Below the pieces are notes generated by a model. It saw only the letters and a list, made by a program, of their open reading frames with translations, was not told where the DNA came from and ran no database searches. Below are positions 46,342-55,438 of a DNA stretch of 64,000 nucleotides, in pieces. How positions within the stretch are numbered: the first letter of the stretch is position 1; the number at the start of each line of letters is the position of its first letter. The stretch spans positions 62,001-126,000 of the forward strand of contig NZ_NBYX01000016.1 in NCBI RefSeq assembly GCF_002099195.1, in the 5' to 3' direction. Source of the stretch: Burkholderia puraquae (GTDB lineage Bacteria; Pseudomonadota; Gammaproteobacteria; Burkholderiales; Burkholderiaceae). The translations under genes and the position numbers were made by a program.

Positions 46342-46974
46342 ATGAAGGACACTGGGGCGCGGCTGACGCGCGACACCGTACTGCGCGCGGCGCTCGAACT
46401 GCTCGACGACGTCGGCATCGATGGGCTGTCCACCCGGCGGCTCGCCGAGCGGCTCGGCGTGCAGTCGCCGACGCTTTACTGGCATTTCCGGAACAAGGCC
46501 GAACTGCTCGACGCGATGGCGGAGGCGATCATGCTCGAGCGTCACGATGCATCGCTGCCGCGAGCGGGCGAAGCGTGGGATGCGTGGCTTCTCGACAACG
46601 CACGCAGTTTCCGCCGCGCGCTGCTGGCCTATCGCGACGGCGCGCGCCTGCATGCCGGTACGCGGCCGCGCGCGCTGCATTTCAGCTCGATCGAACGCAA
46701 GGTCGCGCTGCTCGGCGACGCGGGATTCGCGCCGGACGAGGCGGTCGACGTGATGTATGCGCTGGGCCGCTTCGTGGTCGGATGGGTGCTGGAAGAGCAG
46801 GCGGAACCCAGCGGCGAGGCCGATGCGCCGCTGCCGGACGCGGCCGAGTATCCGCTGCTCGCGAAGGGCTGGGCGGCGCTGCACGCGCGCGGCGGCGACG
46901 AAGCGTTCGAGCGTGGCGTCGCGTTGATCGTCGATGGCGCCCGCGCGCGCCTGGCAGCGCGCGAGCGCGGCTGA
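46342..46974 (+). CDS. tetR: TetR-class tetracycline repressor
   Basis: A 210-residue repressor with an N-terminal helix-turn-helix (GLSTRRLAERLGVQSPTLYW, about residues 27-46) identical in style to TetR classes A-E, which read tetO. The C-terminal region is a TetR_C-type ligand domain. Two tet operators lie between this gene and tetA, the standard autoregulated divergent arrangement. ATG 46342 is used; the operator leaves no room for a normal Shine-Dalgarno. Confidence 0.9.
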   Translation: MKDTGARLTRDTVLRAALELLDDVGIDGLSTRRLAERLGVQSPTLYWHFRNKAELLDAMAEAIMLERHDASLPRAGEAWDAWLLDNARSFRRALLAYRDGARLHAGTRPRALHFSSIERKVALLGDAGFAPDEAVDVMYALGRFVVGWVLEEQAEPSGEADAPLPDAAEYPLLAKGWAALHARGGDEAFERGVALIVDGARARLAARERG

Positions 46975-46979
46975 CGCGG

Positions 46980-47954
46980 TCAGCCCGGCGTGCTGCCGTC
47001 GAGCACGCGTTCGAGCGCGTCGAGTGCGCGGGCTGTCGAATCGGGCGCGATGCAGTCGACGACGATCCGCTCCGGCATCGCACGCAGCCAGGTGATCTGG
47101 CGCTTGCAGAGCTGGCGCGTCGCGAAGATGCCCTTGTCGCGCATCGTCCGGTAGTCGGTGTCGCCGTCGAGGAATTCCCATGCCTGCCGGTAGCCGACGC
47201 AGCGCATCGACGGCAGGTCGGGATGGAGGTCTTCGCGACGGCGCAGCCGCTCGACTTCGTCGATGAAGCCCGCGTCGAGCATCGCATCGAAGCGCTGCGC
47301 GATCCGTGCGTGCAGTACCGCACGATCCGACGGTTCGAGCGCGACCGGCACGAAGCGGTAAGCGGCGGCCGCATCGTCGGTGCGCCGCGGCGCGGCGAGC
47401 AGCGCCGACATCGGCTGCCCGCTCAGCATGAACACTTCGAGCGCCCGCTGGATCCGTTGCGAATCGTTCGGCGCGAGCCGCGCGGCCGTGTCGGGATCGA
47501 CTTGCGCGAGCCGTGCGTGCAGCGCGGGCCAACCGTCGCGCGCGGCTTCGGCATCGAGTGCCGCGCGCACGTCCGGATCGGCGCCCGGCAGGTCGTTGAG
47601 CCCTTGCGTCAACGCCTTGTAGTACAGCATCGTGCCGCCCGCGAGTAGCGGCGTGCGACCGCGGGCAGCGATCTCGCCGATCAGGCGCAGCGTGTCCGCG
47701 CGGAAACTCGCGGCCGAATACGCGTCGGCCGGATCGATGATGTCGATCAGGTGATGCGGCACGCTCGCGCGTTCTTCGCGCGATGGCTTCGCGGTGCCGA
47801 TATCCATGTCGCGATAGACGAGCGCCGAATCGACGCTGACGATCTCGATCGGGCGGCGCGCGGCGAGCGCCAGCGCCGCGGCCGTCTTGCCCGATGCGGT
47901 GGGGCCGAGCAGGCAGGCGATCGTCGTCGGAGGGGACTGCAGAGAAGCGCTCAT
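46980..47954 (-). CDS. miaA: tRNA dimethylallyltransferase MiaA
   Basis: Prenylates A37 of tRNAs reading U-starting codons. The 324-residue protein has the P-loop LLGPTASGKTAAAL (about residues 15-28), DSALVYRDMDIGTAKPS and LPSMRCVGYRQAWEFL. The start at 47954 overlaps mutL by ATGA, so it is coupled to mutL as in many proteobacteria. An hfq gene, often next to miaA, is not present here. Confidence 0.96.
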   Translation of the reverse strand: MSASLQSPPTTIACLLGPTASGKTAAALALAARRPIEIVSVDSALVYRDMDIGTAKPSREERASVPHHLIDIIDPADAYSAASFRADTLRLIGEIAARGRTPLLAGGTMLYYKALTQGLNDLPGADPDVRAALDAEAARDGWPALHARLAQVDPDTAARLAPNDSQRIQRALEVFMLSGQPMSALLAAPRRTDDAAAAYRFVPVALEPSDRAVLHARIAQRFDAMLDAGFIDEVERLRRREDLHPDLPSMRCVGYRQAWEFLDGDTDYRTMRDKGIFATRQLCKRQITWLRAMPERIVVDCIAPDSTARALDALERVLDGSTPG

Positions 47955-49939
47955 TGGCCACGCATGAACAGGCGGTCGAGATCGTTCAGCGTGAGCTGAT
48001 ACCACGTCGGCCGGCCGTGATTGCACTGGTCCGCGCGTTCGGTCGCCTCCATCTGCCGCAGCAGCGCGTTCATCTCGTCGAGCGTCAGGCGCCGGTTCGC
48101 GCGTACCGCGTGATGGCAGGCGAGCGTGCCCAGCAGCTCGTGCTGACGCTCGGTGAGCACGCGCGAGCCGCCGAACGCATGCAGGTCGGCGAGCACCGCG
48201 CGCGCGAGCGACTGCAGGTCGGCATCCTTCAGCAGCGCCGGCACCGCGCGGATCGCGAGCGTCGTCGGCGACAGCACCGCCAGGTCGAAGCCGAGCGATT
48301 CGAGCGTGTCGCGTTCTTCCTCGACCGTGCCGATCTCGACCGGCGTGGCCGTCATCGAGATCGGCAGCAGCAGTGCCTGCACGGCGACCGTCCGGTCGGC
48401 GAGCGCATTCTTGAACTGTTCGTACAGGATCCGCTCGTGGGCCGCGTGCATGTCGACGATCACGAGGCCGTGCGCGTTTTGCGCGAGCACGTAAATGCCG
48501 TGGATCTGGCCCAGCGCGAAGCCGAGCGGCTGCTCGTCGTGCGCGGTGGCGGCGATCGGCGATGCGGTGAAGCCCGGCAGCGGCGCGCTCGGCGCGTCGG
48601 CCGAATCGCGGGCGATGATCGTCGTGCCGTCCGGTGTGCCCGCGCCCGTGTCCTTGCGGCCGAACAGCGCGTCATAGAGCGCGAGCGGCTGCGCGACGGG
48701 CAGCGTGCCCTGGGTCATCCGCGCCTGACGCATCCACGTGTTACCTGATGACGCGGGCGACGACGACGGCGAGAAACCGCTGCCGCCGATGGCATTGCCC
48801 TGCTGGCTCTGGCCAAGCGGCGTAGCCAGGAACGAAGCCGGCCCGCGGGGTGCCGGCGAGAGTTGCGCGGCATGGCCGCCCGCCGTGGTTTCCGGCGACG
48901 CGCCCGCGTGGCGCGCGAGCGCGCGCTGGACCGCATGGAACACGTACTGGTGGATCGAGCGCGAATCGCGGAAGCGCACTTCGATCTTCGACGGGTGCAC
49001 GTTCACGTCGACGGCTTCGGGCGGCAGGTCGAGGAACAGCACATACGACGGATAGCGGTCGCCGTGCAGCACGTCCTCGTAGGCCGCGCGCACCGCATGC
49101 GTCAGCAGCTTGTCGCGCACGAAGCGGCCGTTGACGAAGAAGTATTGCTGGTCGGCGCGCCCGCGGCTCGCGGTCGGCAGGCCGGCGCAGCCGTAGACCG
49201 CGAGCGGGCCGGCCTGCTCGTCGAGCGGCAGGTGCGCGGTTGCGAAGCTGTCGCCGAGGATCTTCGCGACGCGCTGTGCCGGCTCGGTCGCATTCCAGTG
49301 CTCGACCGCCTTGCCGTTGTGCAGCACCGAGATCGCGACGTCCGGCCGCGCGAGCGCCGCGCGGCGGATCATTTCCAGGCAGTGGCCGAACTCGGTCTGC
49401 TCGCTCTTCAGGAACTTGCGCCGTGCGGGCGTGTTGAAGTACAGCTCGCGCACCTCGATCGTCGTGCCGGTCGCGCCGGCGGCGGGTGACAGCACGCCCG
49501 TCTGCGCGTCGATCTTCATCGCATGCGCGGCATCGGCCGTCCGGCTCGTGATCGACATCTCGGCGACCGACGCGATCGACGCGAGCGCTTCGCCGCGGAA
49601 CCCGAGCGTGGCCACCGCCTCGAGCTCCTCGAGCGAGCGGATCTTGCTGGTGGCATGGCGCATCAGTGCGAGCGCGAGCTCGTCCGGCGGAATCCCGCAG
49701 CCGTCGTCGGTGATCGAGATGCGCTTGACGCCGCCTTCTTCCAGCACGATGCGTAGCGTCGTGGCGCCGGCGTCCATCGCGTTCTCGAGCAGCTCCTTGA
49801 CGACCGACGCCGGGCGTTCGACGACCTCGCCGGCGGCGATCTGGCTGATCAGCTGGTCGGGCAGGGGCTGGATCGCGCGCAGCGGGCGCGGGGCGGGGGC
49901 GGGCGCGGCGCCCGCGGCCGTTTCGGTGATATCGGACAT
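47951..49939 (-). CDS. mutL: DNA mismatch repair protein MutL
   Basis: Links MutS mismatch recognition to strand cutting. The 662-residue protein has GHKL ATPase motifs (ELLENAMDAGATTLR, DDGCGI, TLGFRGEALASI) and a variable linker. The C-terminal domain contains DMHAAHERILYE, matching the nicking-endonuclease motif DQHAxxExxxxE with Met for Gln. This suggests an endonuclease-type MutL, consistent with lack of MutH in this lineage. Confidence 0.96.
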   Translation of the reverse strand: MSDITETAAGAAPAPAPRPLRAIQPLPDQLISQIAAGEVVERPASVVKELLENAMDAGATTLRIVLEEGGVKRISITDDGCGIPPDELALALMRHATSKIRSLEELEAVATLGFRGEALASIASVAEMSITSRTADAAHAMKIDAQTGVLSPAAGATGTTIEVRELYFNTPARRKFLKSEQTEFGHCLEMIRRAALARPDVAISVLHNGKAVEHWNATEPAQRVAKILGDSFATAHLPLDEQAGPLAVYGCAGLPTASRGRADQQYFFVNGRFVRDKLLTHAVRAAYEDVLHGDRYPSYVLFLDLPPEAVDVNVHPSKIEVRFRDSRSIHQYVFHAVQRALARHAGASPETTAGGHAAQLSPAPRGPASFLATPLGQSQQGNAIGGSGFSPSSSPASSGNTWMRQARMTQGTLPVAQPLALYDALFGRKDTGAGTPDGTTIIARDSADAPSAPLPGFTASPIAATAHDEQPLGFALGQIHGIYVLAQNAHGLVIVDMHAAHERILYEQFKNALADRTVAVQALLLPISMTATPVEIGTVEEERDTLESLGFDLAVLSPTTLAIRAVPALLKDADLQSLARAVLADLHAFGGSRVLTERQHELLGTLACHHAVRANRRLTLDEMNALLRQMEATERADQCNHGRPTWYQLTLNDLDRLFMRGQ

Positions 49940-50112
49940 GGCCGAATTATAGCGAGGCGGCGAATGCGTGCCGGGGCGACCGGCGGTTACGTTTTTTCAC
50001 GGAGCCTTAAGGTAGTTTCGGTATCATGGGTCCGTAACACGCGCCGCCTTGACCGGTGGGCGCTTCAGCCTTTTTCGGCCGTTCCGGCCCCATCGCCTTC
50101 GAGGAATCGCAT

Positions 50113-50796
50113 TTGGATACGCTGCTTCATTTCGTCAATCTTGTCCTGCATATCGACGCATTCCTCGGCGATTTCATCCGGCAATACGGCGCATGGGTCT
50201 ATCTCGTGCTGTTCCTGATCGTGTTCTGCGAGACGGGGCTCGTCGTGTTCCCGTTCCTGCCCGGCGATTCTTTGCTGTTCATCGGCGGCGCGTTCGCGGC
50301 GGCCGGGGAAATGAACGTCGGTGTGCTGATCGGGCTGCTGCTCGTCGCGGCGATTGCCGGCAACACCGTGAACTACATGATCGGCCGCTGGGTTGGCCCG
50401 AAGGTGTTCAATACGCATATCCCGGTGCTCGAGCGCTTCCTCGATCGCGCCGCGCTGCAGAAGACCCACTCGTTCTACGACAAGCACGGCGGCAAGACGA
50501 TCGTGCTCGCGCGCTTCATCCCGGTCGTGCGGACGTTCGCGCCGTTCGTTGCGGGTGCGTCGTCGATGAGCGCCGCGCGCTTCCAGCTCTTCAACGTGAT
50601 CGGTGCGCTGGTGTGGGTGCTGCTGCTCGTGCTGCTCGGCTATTTCTTCGGCAACATTCCGTTCATCCGCCAGTACCTGAACGTGATCGTGCTGGTCGGG
50701 ATCGGCGCGGCGATCGTGCCGGTCGCGCTCGGCGCGGTGTGGAAGCTCGTGCGCGGGCGGCAGTCGGATCATGTGCAGAAGACGGGGGGGCGTTGA
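50113..50796 (+). CDS. dedA: DedA family membrane protein
   Basis: A 227-residue inner-membrane protein of the DedA/VTT family, implicated in recycling undecaprenyl phosphate and other lipids and in envelope stress. It has the conserved reentrant motifs FCETGLVVFPFLPGDSLLF (about residues 40-58) and RFIPVVRTFAPFVAGAS (about 135), and several hydrophobic helices. The TTG at 50113 is chosen because GAGGA lies upstream at correct spacing and no nearby in-frame ATG fits. A terminator follows. Confidence 0.88.
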   Translation: MDTLLHFVNLVLHIDAFLGDFIRQYGAWVYLVLFLIVFCETGLVVFPFLPGDSLLFIGGAFAAAGEMNVGVLIGLLLVAAIAGNTVNYMIGRWVGPKVFNTHIPVLERFLDRAALQKTHSFYDKHGGKTIVLARFIPVVRTFAPFVAGASSMSAARFQLFNVIGALVWVLLLVLLGYFFGNIPFIRQYLNVIVLVGIGAAIVPVALGAVWKLVRGRQSDHVQKTGGR

Positions 50797-50828
50797 GCGG
50801 GTGAGCTTCGTTTCCTTTTCGGCACAAT

Positions 50829-50860
50829 AAAAAAGCGCCCTGCGGGGCGCTTTTTTTTCG
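50829..50860. terminator. Bidirectional terminator dedA/mscS
   Basis: Stem AAAAAAGCGCCC/GGGGCGCTTTTTT with loop TGCG lies between the convergent genes. Confidence 0.9.
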
Positions 50861-50873
50861 TCCGGTGCCGCAG

Positions 50874-51686
50874 TTACGCGTTGCGATGCGAGAACGGGGT
50901 TTCGGGCGTCGGGTATTGCGCGTCGCGGAACGTGTCGAGGATCACGCGGTTGGTGTCGCAGTACACCTGCCAGTAGTTCTCGGGTGCCGTGGACGGGCGC
51001 ACGAACAGCAGCGGGCCTTCCGGCGTGAACTGCAGCACGCCGACGTCCGGCGCCGGGTTGGTCAGTACGTTCGGGATCTGCTGGATCGACGCCTTCAGGC
51101 GGTTGATCGCGTCGACCGCATCGACGCCGTTCGCGATCTTCGCGGTCAGGTCGACGCGACGATGCGACGTTGCGCTGTAGTTGGCGATGTTGTCCGAAAA
51201 GATCTTGTTGTTGCCGACGATGGTCACGATGTTGTCCGGCGTGATGATCGTCGTGCCGAACAGGCCGAGCTCCTTGACCGTGCCCGTGACGCCGCCCGCG
51301 TTGATCACGTCGCCGATCTTGAACGGACGCAGCACCTGCATGAACACGCCTGCGGCGAAATGCGCGAGCAGGCCGCCCCAGGCGGTGCCGATTGCGAGGC
51401 CGAGGCCGGCGAGCAGGGCGGCGAACGAGGTCGTCTGCACGCCGAAGATCTGCAGGATCGCGAGGATCAGCAGGATCGTCAGCAGCACGCCGACGACGGA
51501 GGTCAGGTAGTCGGTCAGCGTCGGGTCGACCTTGCCGCTGCGGCGCACGACCTTGCCGAGCAGGCGCGTGCCGATGCGGATCGCCCAGCGGCCGATGAAC
51601 CACAATACGATCGCGGCGAGGAGGTTGAGGCCGAAGTCGAGGCCGCGGGTCATCAGGAATTGCTGGGCTGTGGCGAGATCGATCAT
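50874..51686 (-). CDS. mscS: Small-conductance mechanosensitive channel
   Basis: A 270-residue MscS-type channel that opens under membrane tension to release solutes. It has three N-terminal membrane helices; the pore helix region is LLAGLGLAIGTAWGGLLAHF with the usual Gly/Ala pattern. The cytoplasmic domain includes PFKIGDVI and the NIVTIVGNNKIFSDNI stretch. It is a single gene between two terminators. Confidence 0.93.
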   Translation of the reverse strand: MIDLATAQQFLMTRGLDFGLNLLAAIVLWFIGRWAIRIGTRLLGKVVRRSGKVDPTLTDYLTSVVGVLLTILLILAILQIFGVQTTSFAALLAGLGLAIGTAWGGLLAHFAAGVFMQVLRPFKIGDVINAGGVTGTVKELGLFGTTIITPDNIVTIVGNNKIFSDNIANYSATSHRRVDLTAKIANGVDAVDAINRLKASIQQIPNVLTNPAPDVGVLQFTPEGPLLFVRPSTAPENYWQVYCDTNRVILDTFRDAQYPTPETPFSHRNA

Positions 51687-51800
51687 GCGTTCTCCGAAGT
51701 CAAGAGTAGAAAGGGCGGCGCATGCACCGGATGGGTGGCGCTTTTATAACCTGACCTGTGCGGGGCGGGCAACCTGCCTGACATTGCTTGACGTAATGAG

Positions 51801-51834
51801 AAACGGGCAGGACGCGTGTGCGTGCTGCCCGTTT
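51801..51834 (-). terminator. Terminator after manC
   Basis: A stem of about 14 bases (AAACGGGCAGGACGC with GCGTGCTGCCCGTTT, one mismatch) lies 52 bases past the manC stop. Confidence 0.7.
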
Positions 51835-51885
51835 GGTGCATCGGATCGACGCCAGTTGCGGCGCACGACCCGGAAGTCGCCGTGT

Positions 51886-53322
51886 TTACGACGCTGCGCG
51901 GCCGTAGGTGTCTTCGAAGCGGACGATATCGTCCTCGCCGAGGTAGGCGCCCGACTGGACTTCGATCAGTTCGAGCGGGATCTTGCCGGGGTTCGTCAGC
52001 CGGTGGGTCGCGCCGAGCGGGATGTAGGTCGACTGGTTCTCGGTCAGCATGATTTCCTTGTCGCCGTTCGTGACCATCGCCGTGCCCTTCACGACGATCC
52101 AGTGCTCGGCGCGATGGTGGTGCATCTGCAGGCTCAGCTGCGCGCCGGGGTTCACGATGATGCGCTTGACCTGGAAGCGGTCGCCCTGGTCGATGCCCTC
52201 ATAGGAACCCCACGGGCGGACGACGCGGCGATGCGTGACCGACTCGTGACGACCGGAGGCATTCAGCCACTCGACGATTTTCTTGACGTCCTGGGCCTTG
52301 TCTCGATGCGCGACCAGCACGGCGTCGGCGGTTTCCACGATCACGATGTCGTCGAGGCCGATTGCCGCAACCATCCGATGTTCCGCACGGATGTACGAGT
52401 TCTTCACCGCGTCGGTGAATATGTCGCCGATGAGCGCGTTGCCTTGATCGTCGGCTTTCGCGATGTCCGCAAGCGCGCTCCACGACCCGATGTCGTTCCA
52501 GCCGAGGTCGGCCGCCGCGACGACGGCTGCGCGCTCGGTCTTCTCCATGACTGCGTAGTCGATCGAAACGTTCGGGCAGGCTGCAAACACTTCAGCGTCG
52601 AGGCGGACGAAGTCGTTGTCCCGCTTGGCGGATTCGAACGAGAGTTCTGCCTGGCGGGCGATTTCCGGTGCATGGCGATGCAACTCCTCCATGTACGTGG
52701 ACGCCTTCAGCATGAACATGCCGCTGTTCCAGTAGTAGTTGCCATCGCTGAGGAAGCGTTCGGCTGTCGGCGCGTCGGGTTTTTCGACGAATGCGTCGAC
52801 TTTGTAGACCTGCTTGCCGTCCGCGACGGCCGGGCCGCGACGGATATAGCCGAAACCGGTGTGCGCTTCCGTCGGCGTGATGCCGAACGTGACGAGATGC
52901 TGGTCTGCTGCGATGGCGGCTGCCTCAGTGGCCGCAGCGATGAATGCGGGCTCGTTGAGGATGACGTGGTCGGACGGCAGCACCAGCAGCAGTGCGTCAG
53001 GCGATTCGTGCAGGGCGAGCAGCGCAGAGATCGCGATCGCGGGCGCGGTGTTGCGGCCTACCGGCTCGAGCACGATCGACGACGGGGTGATTTTTACCTG
53101 GCGGAGTTGTTCCGCGACCAGGAAACGCTGTTCGTTGTTGGTGACGACGATGGGGGCGGCGGCGCCCGGGATGTGCTGAAGTCGGACGGCTGTCTGCTGG
53201 ACGAGCGTCTGGTCGCCCGTCAGTTTCAGGTATTGCTTCGGATAGCCGCCTCGCGACATCGGCCAAAGGCGGGTGCCGCTGCCGCCGCACAGGATTACCG
53301 GATAAATAGTCATGGTTGCCAT
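51886..53322 (-). CDS. manC: Mannose-1-phosphate guanylyltransferase/mannose-6-phosphate isomerase
   Basis: Bifunctional enzyme making mannose 6-phosphate and GDP-mannose. The 478-residue protein has the nucleotidyltransferase motif GGSGTRLWPMSRGGYPKQ near the N terminus, FVEKPDAPTAERF, and a C-terminal type II cupin isomerase domain with QMHHHRAEHWIVVKGTA holding the metal ligands. Start ATG 53322 is chosen with GAGGG upstream; ATG 53313 (MTIYPVILCGG) is possible. It begins the capsule-type gene run together with wcbA and wcbB. No phosphomannomutase gene is in this window. Confidence 0.94.
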   Translation of the reverse strand: MATMTIYPVILCGGSGTRLWPMSRGGYPKQYLKLTGDQTLVQQTAVRLQHIPGAAAPIVVTNNEQRFLVAEQLRQVKITPSSIVLEPVGRNTAPAIAISALLALHESPDALLLVLPSDHVILNEPAFIAAATEAAAIAADQHLVTFGITPTEAHTGFGYIRRGPAVADGKQVYKVDAFVEKPDAPTAERFLSDGNYYWNSGMFMLKASTYMEELHRHAPEIARQAELSFESAKRDNDFVRLDAEVFAACPNVSIDYAVMEKTERAAVVAAADLGWNDIGSWSALADIAKADDQGNALIGDIFTDAVKNSYIRAEHRMVAAIGLDDIVIVETADAVLVAHRDKAQDVKKIVEWLNASGRHESVTHRRVVRPWGSYEGIDQGDRFQVKRIIVNPGAQLSLQMHHHRAEHWIVVKGTAMVTNGDKEIMLTENQSTYIPLGATHRLTNPGKIPLELIEVQSGAYLGEDDIVRFEDTYGRAAS

Positions 53323-53413
53323 TAGTGATGGAGCCCTCGGTGGCTCGTTGTTTCCGTTGGACGTGCCATTTTTAGCTATTTTGGTCACGTTTTTGTTTAA
53401 CAACTTTCAATAA

Positions 53414-55438
53414 TTAAAACTCTTTGCGTTTCGGCCCCTGTTTGGTTTCGATTTGCCAGACCGCGTGGCGAAGCGCATTGCGGGTCCAGCGAACGATCTT
53501 GAACAGCGGACGTATTGGGTTGCCTTGAATCTTGCCAAGCGGTCGTCCCGCAGGTTTTGCCAAGCGGCGGACAACTGCCTCGGGTGTGGTGTAGAGCCGA
53601 AGCGTCCAATCCCAGTACAACGGGTAGCGTAAAAGAGCACCGGCGGTCAGCATATCAAGCGAGAGGGTGCGTTTGCGCCATGGTTGCTCAAGGGCGTCAT
53701 GCGTTAGGCCCCACCCGGCGTAAAACGGCAATCCGTAAGTGAACACGGATTTTCCTCGCAATAGCGCATCGAAACCTGCCAGTGATGACAGCGTATGGAC
53801 TTCGTCAGCCACTTCGATGAGTGATATCAGATCTGAGTCAACGTCGACCGCGTCCGCAAGGCGAGTGGCGTTAACAAGACCTACGCGGTTTCCTGACAGG
53901 ACGTCGGGATGCGGCTTATACACGATGAAAGCGTCTGGTCGACGTGCACGTACTTCGTGTAGCAGTGCTTCAGAGGTGGTGATTCCTCGAGTGCCGAGGC
54001 GAATCGACGCGTCGTCTGCGACCTGGCCCGGGACGAGGATGATGCATTTGTTTGCTGGTGCGCGCCAGGTCGGCGCGCAGCGCCCGAGGTTGTACTTGGT
54101 CAGTCCAAGACTCACGATTTCCGCACGTAGCGCGGCGGCGCGCGCCAACTCGAACGGCGGGAAATCCGCGTCGTTCAACAGTGCTGTCAGATCGCTCGGT
54201 CTGGCGGGGTCAAAGTAAAGGCCGCGCCGATCGATCACCTGGCTCTGAGGTGCAATCATGTCCGATCCGAGGCCCGTCGAATGGAGAAAGCCGTCTTCGA
54301 TACGGACCATCGGAACTCCGTCCGGCAGACCTTCTGCAGTGCGAGCCCCCCAGAGTGCTGCGTGCTCGTCGGCCAATAGCTCGCTGGGGCTCCCGACCCA
54401 ACGCAAATCGCCGCCGCCTGCAGTCAGGTACGGCGTTGCAAACGGGCGCTTCCACCATTGAAATCGAATCGCGACAACGTGTCGGAGGTCTTCGTAGCGT
54501 GTGGTTACCGCGCGTTGAAGCGCGATGGAGTCCAACAGCGCATCGAGTGTGCCGAGCTCGTGAGTTGCCGGGTCGATGTGCCGAGCGAAGCGAACGAACA
54601 CGACATGGAATAGTGCCGCGAGTGATGCGCGTGAGCGGCGTTCCGGCTGCGTGCAGTGATCGTGGGTCATTCCCCAGCCCGCATAGTACGGCGTGCCGAA
54701 GACATGGACGGGCGTGTCGCACAGCATGGCATGTAAGCCTTCTGGCGCGGCGACCGTATAGACATGCTCGACGTGAGGTAGTGATGCGCCGAGCGCATAA
54801 GAAGAATCAAAATGTCGTATGCCGGCGGGTAGCTCGCAAGTGCGCGATAACCATGGCCCGCAGCCGGGTGCCGAACTCCGGGCAAGCCAGAACTCAGCAT
54901 CCGGGTGCGCGCGGACGGCTGTTGCCAGCATTTGTTGAAAGCTAGCGCGTCGTACTTTGGGAGGGGCGTCAAAGCGCCCGCCCGATGCGCGCTCGTCAAT
55001 TAGCAACACGCGTTGCTTGTCTGTGGCTCGCCCCAGTTCTGGAATGCAGCGAGGAATGCGGTGGACTGGATCGAGGGCGCAGGCGAGGATGAATCTTTGC
55101 ATCTGCGCCGAAACGTCCGGTAGTGCGTCGGTGCCGGACACTTCAAGTGCTGCGTCAATAGATTCAATCCAGGCGCGTGCAGTAAGGGTTGCGAGTGGCA
55201 CGCAAAACCAGGACAGGATCGGCCCCTCGCCGCGCTTTCGCGGCAGGATGGAACTCGGCCAGACAGCATCGATATTCTTCCTCGACAGTCGACGTGCAAT
55301 TTGCCGCATTATCGGACCTGACCATCGATCGGCCCGAAGCAGGCGGGGCAACGCATCGGCGCTGTTGCGGCCCGCTGTCAGCCCATCAGGTCGGGAGCCG
55401 TCAATGGCGCGAGGAGAGGTGATCGTCGGGCCGCTCAT
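53414..55438 (-). CDS. wcbA: KpsC-like capsule Kdo transferase
   Basis: A 674-residue protein of the KpsC/LipB family, which adds the beta-Kdo linker on the lipid anchor of group 2-type capsules. It has two related halves, each with a YAGWG motif (TPYYAGWGMTHD near residue 250 and LPFYAGWGLTHD near 570), as expected for the two-domain KpsC. It starts immediately after wcbB ends. Position beside manC resembles wcbA in the B. pseudomallei capsule I locus. GC content is lower than in the core genes. The first 45 residues are weakly conserved. Confidence 0.88.
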   Translation of the reverse strand: MSGPTITSPRAIDGSRPDGLTAGRNSADALPRLLRADRWSGPIMRQIARRLSRKNIDAVWPSSILPRKRGEGPILSWFCVPLATLTARAWIESIDAALEVSGTDALPDVSAQMQRFILACALDPVHRIPRCIPELGRATDKQRVLLIDERASGGRFDAPPKVRRASFQQMLATAVRAHPDAEFWLARSSAPGCGPWLSRTCELPAGIRHFDSSYALGASLPHVEHVYTVAAPEGLHAMLCDTPVHVFGTPYYAGWGMTHDHCTQPERRSRASLAALFHVVFVRFARHIDPATHELGTLDALLDSIALQRAVTTRYEDLRHVVAIRFQWWKRPFATPYLTAGGGDLRWVGSPSELLADEHAALWGARTAEGLPDGVPMVRIEDGFLHSTGLGSDMIAPQSQVIDRRGLYFDPARPSDLTALLNDADFPPFELARAAALRAEIVSLGLTKYNLGRCAPTWRAPANKCIILVPGQVADDASIRLGTRGITTSEALLHEVRARRPDAFIVYKPHPDVLSGNRVGLVNATRLADAVDVDSDLISLIEVADEVHTLSSLAGFDALLRGKSVFTYGLPFYAGWGLTHDALEQPWRKRTLSLDMLTAGALLRYPLYWDWTLRLYTTPEAVVRRLAKPAGRPLGKIQGNPIRPLFKIVRWTRNALRHAVWQIETKQGPKRKEF

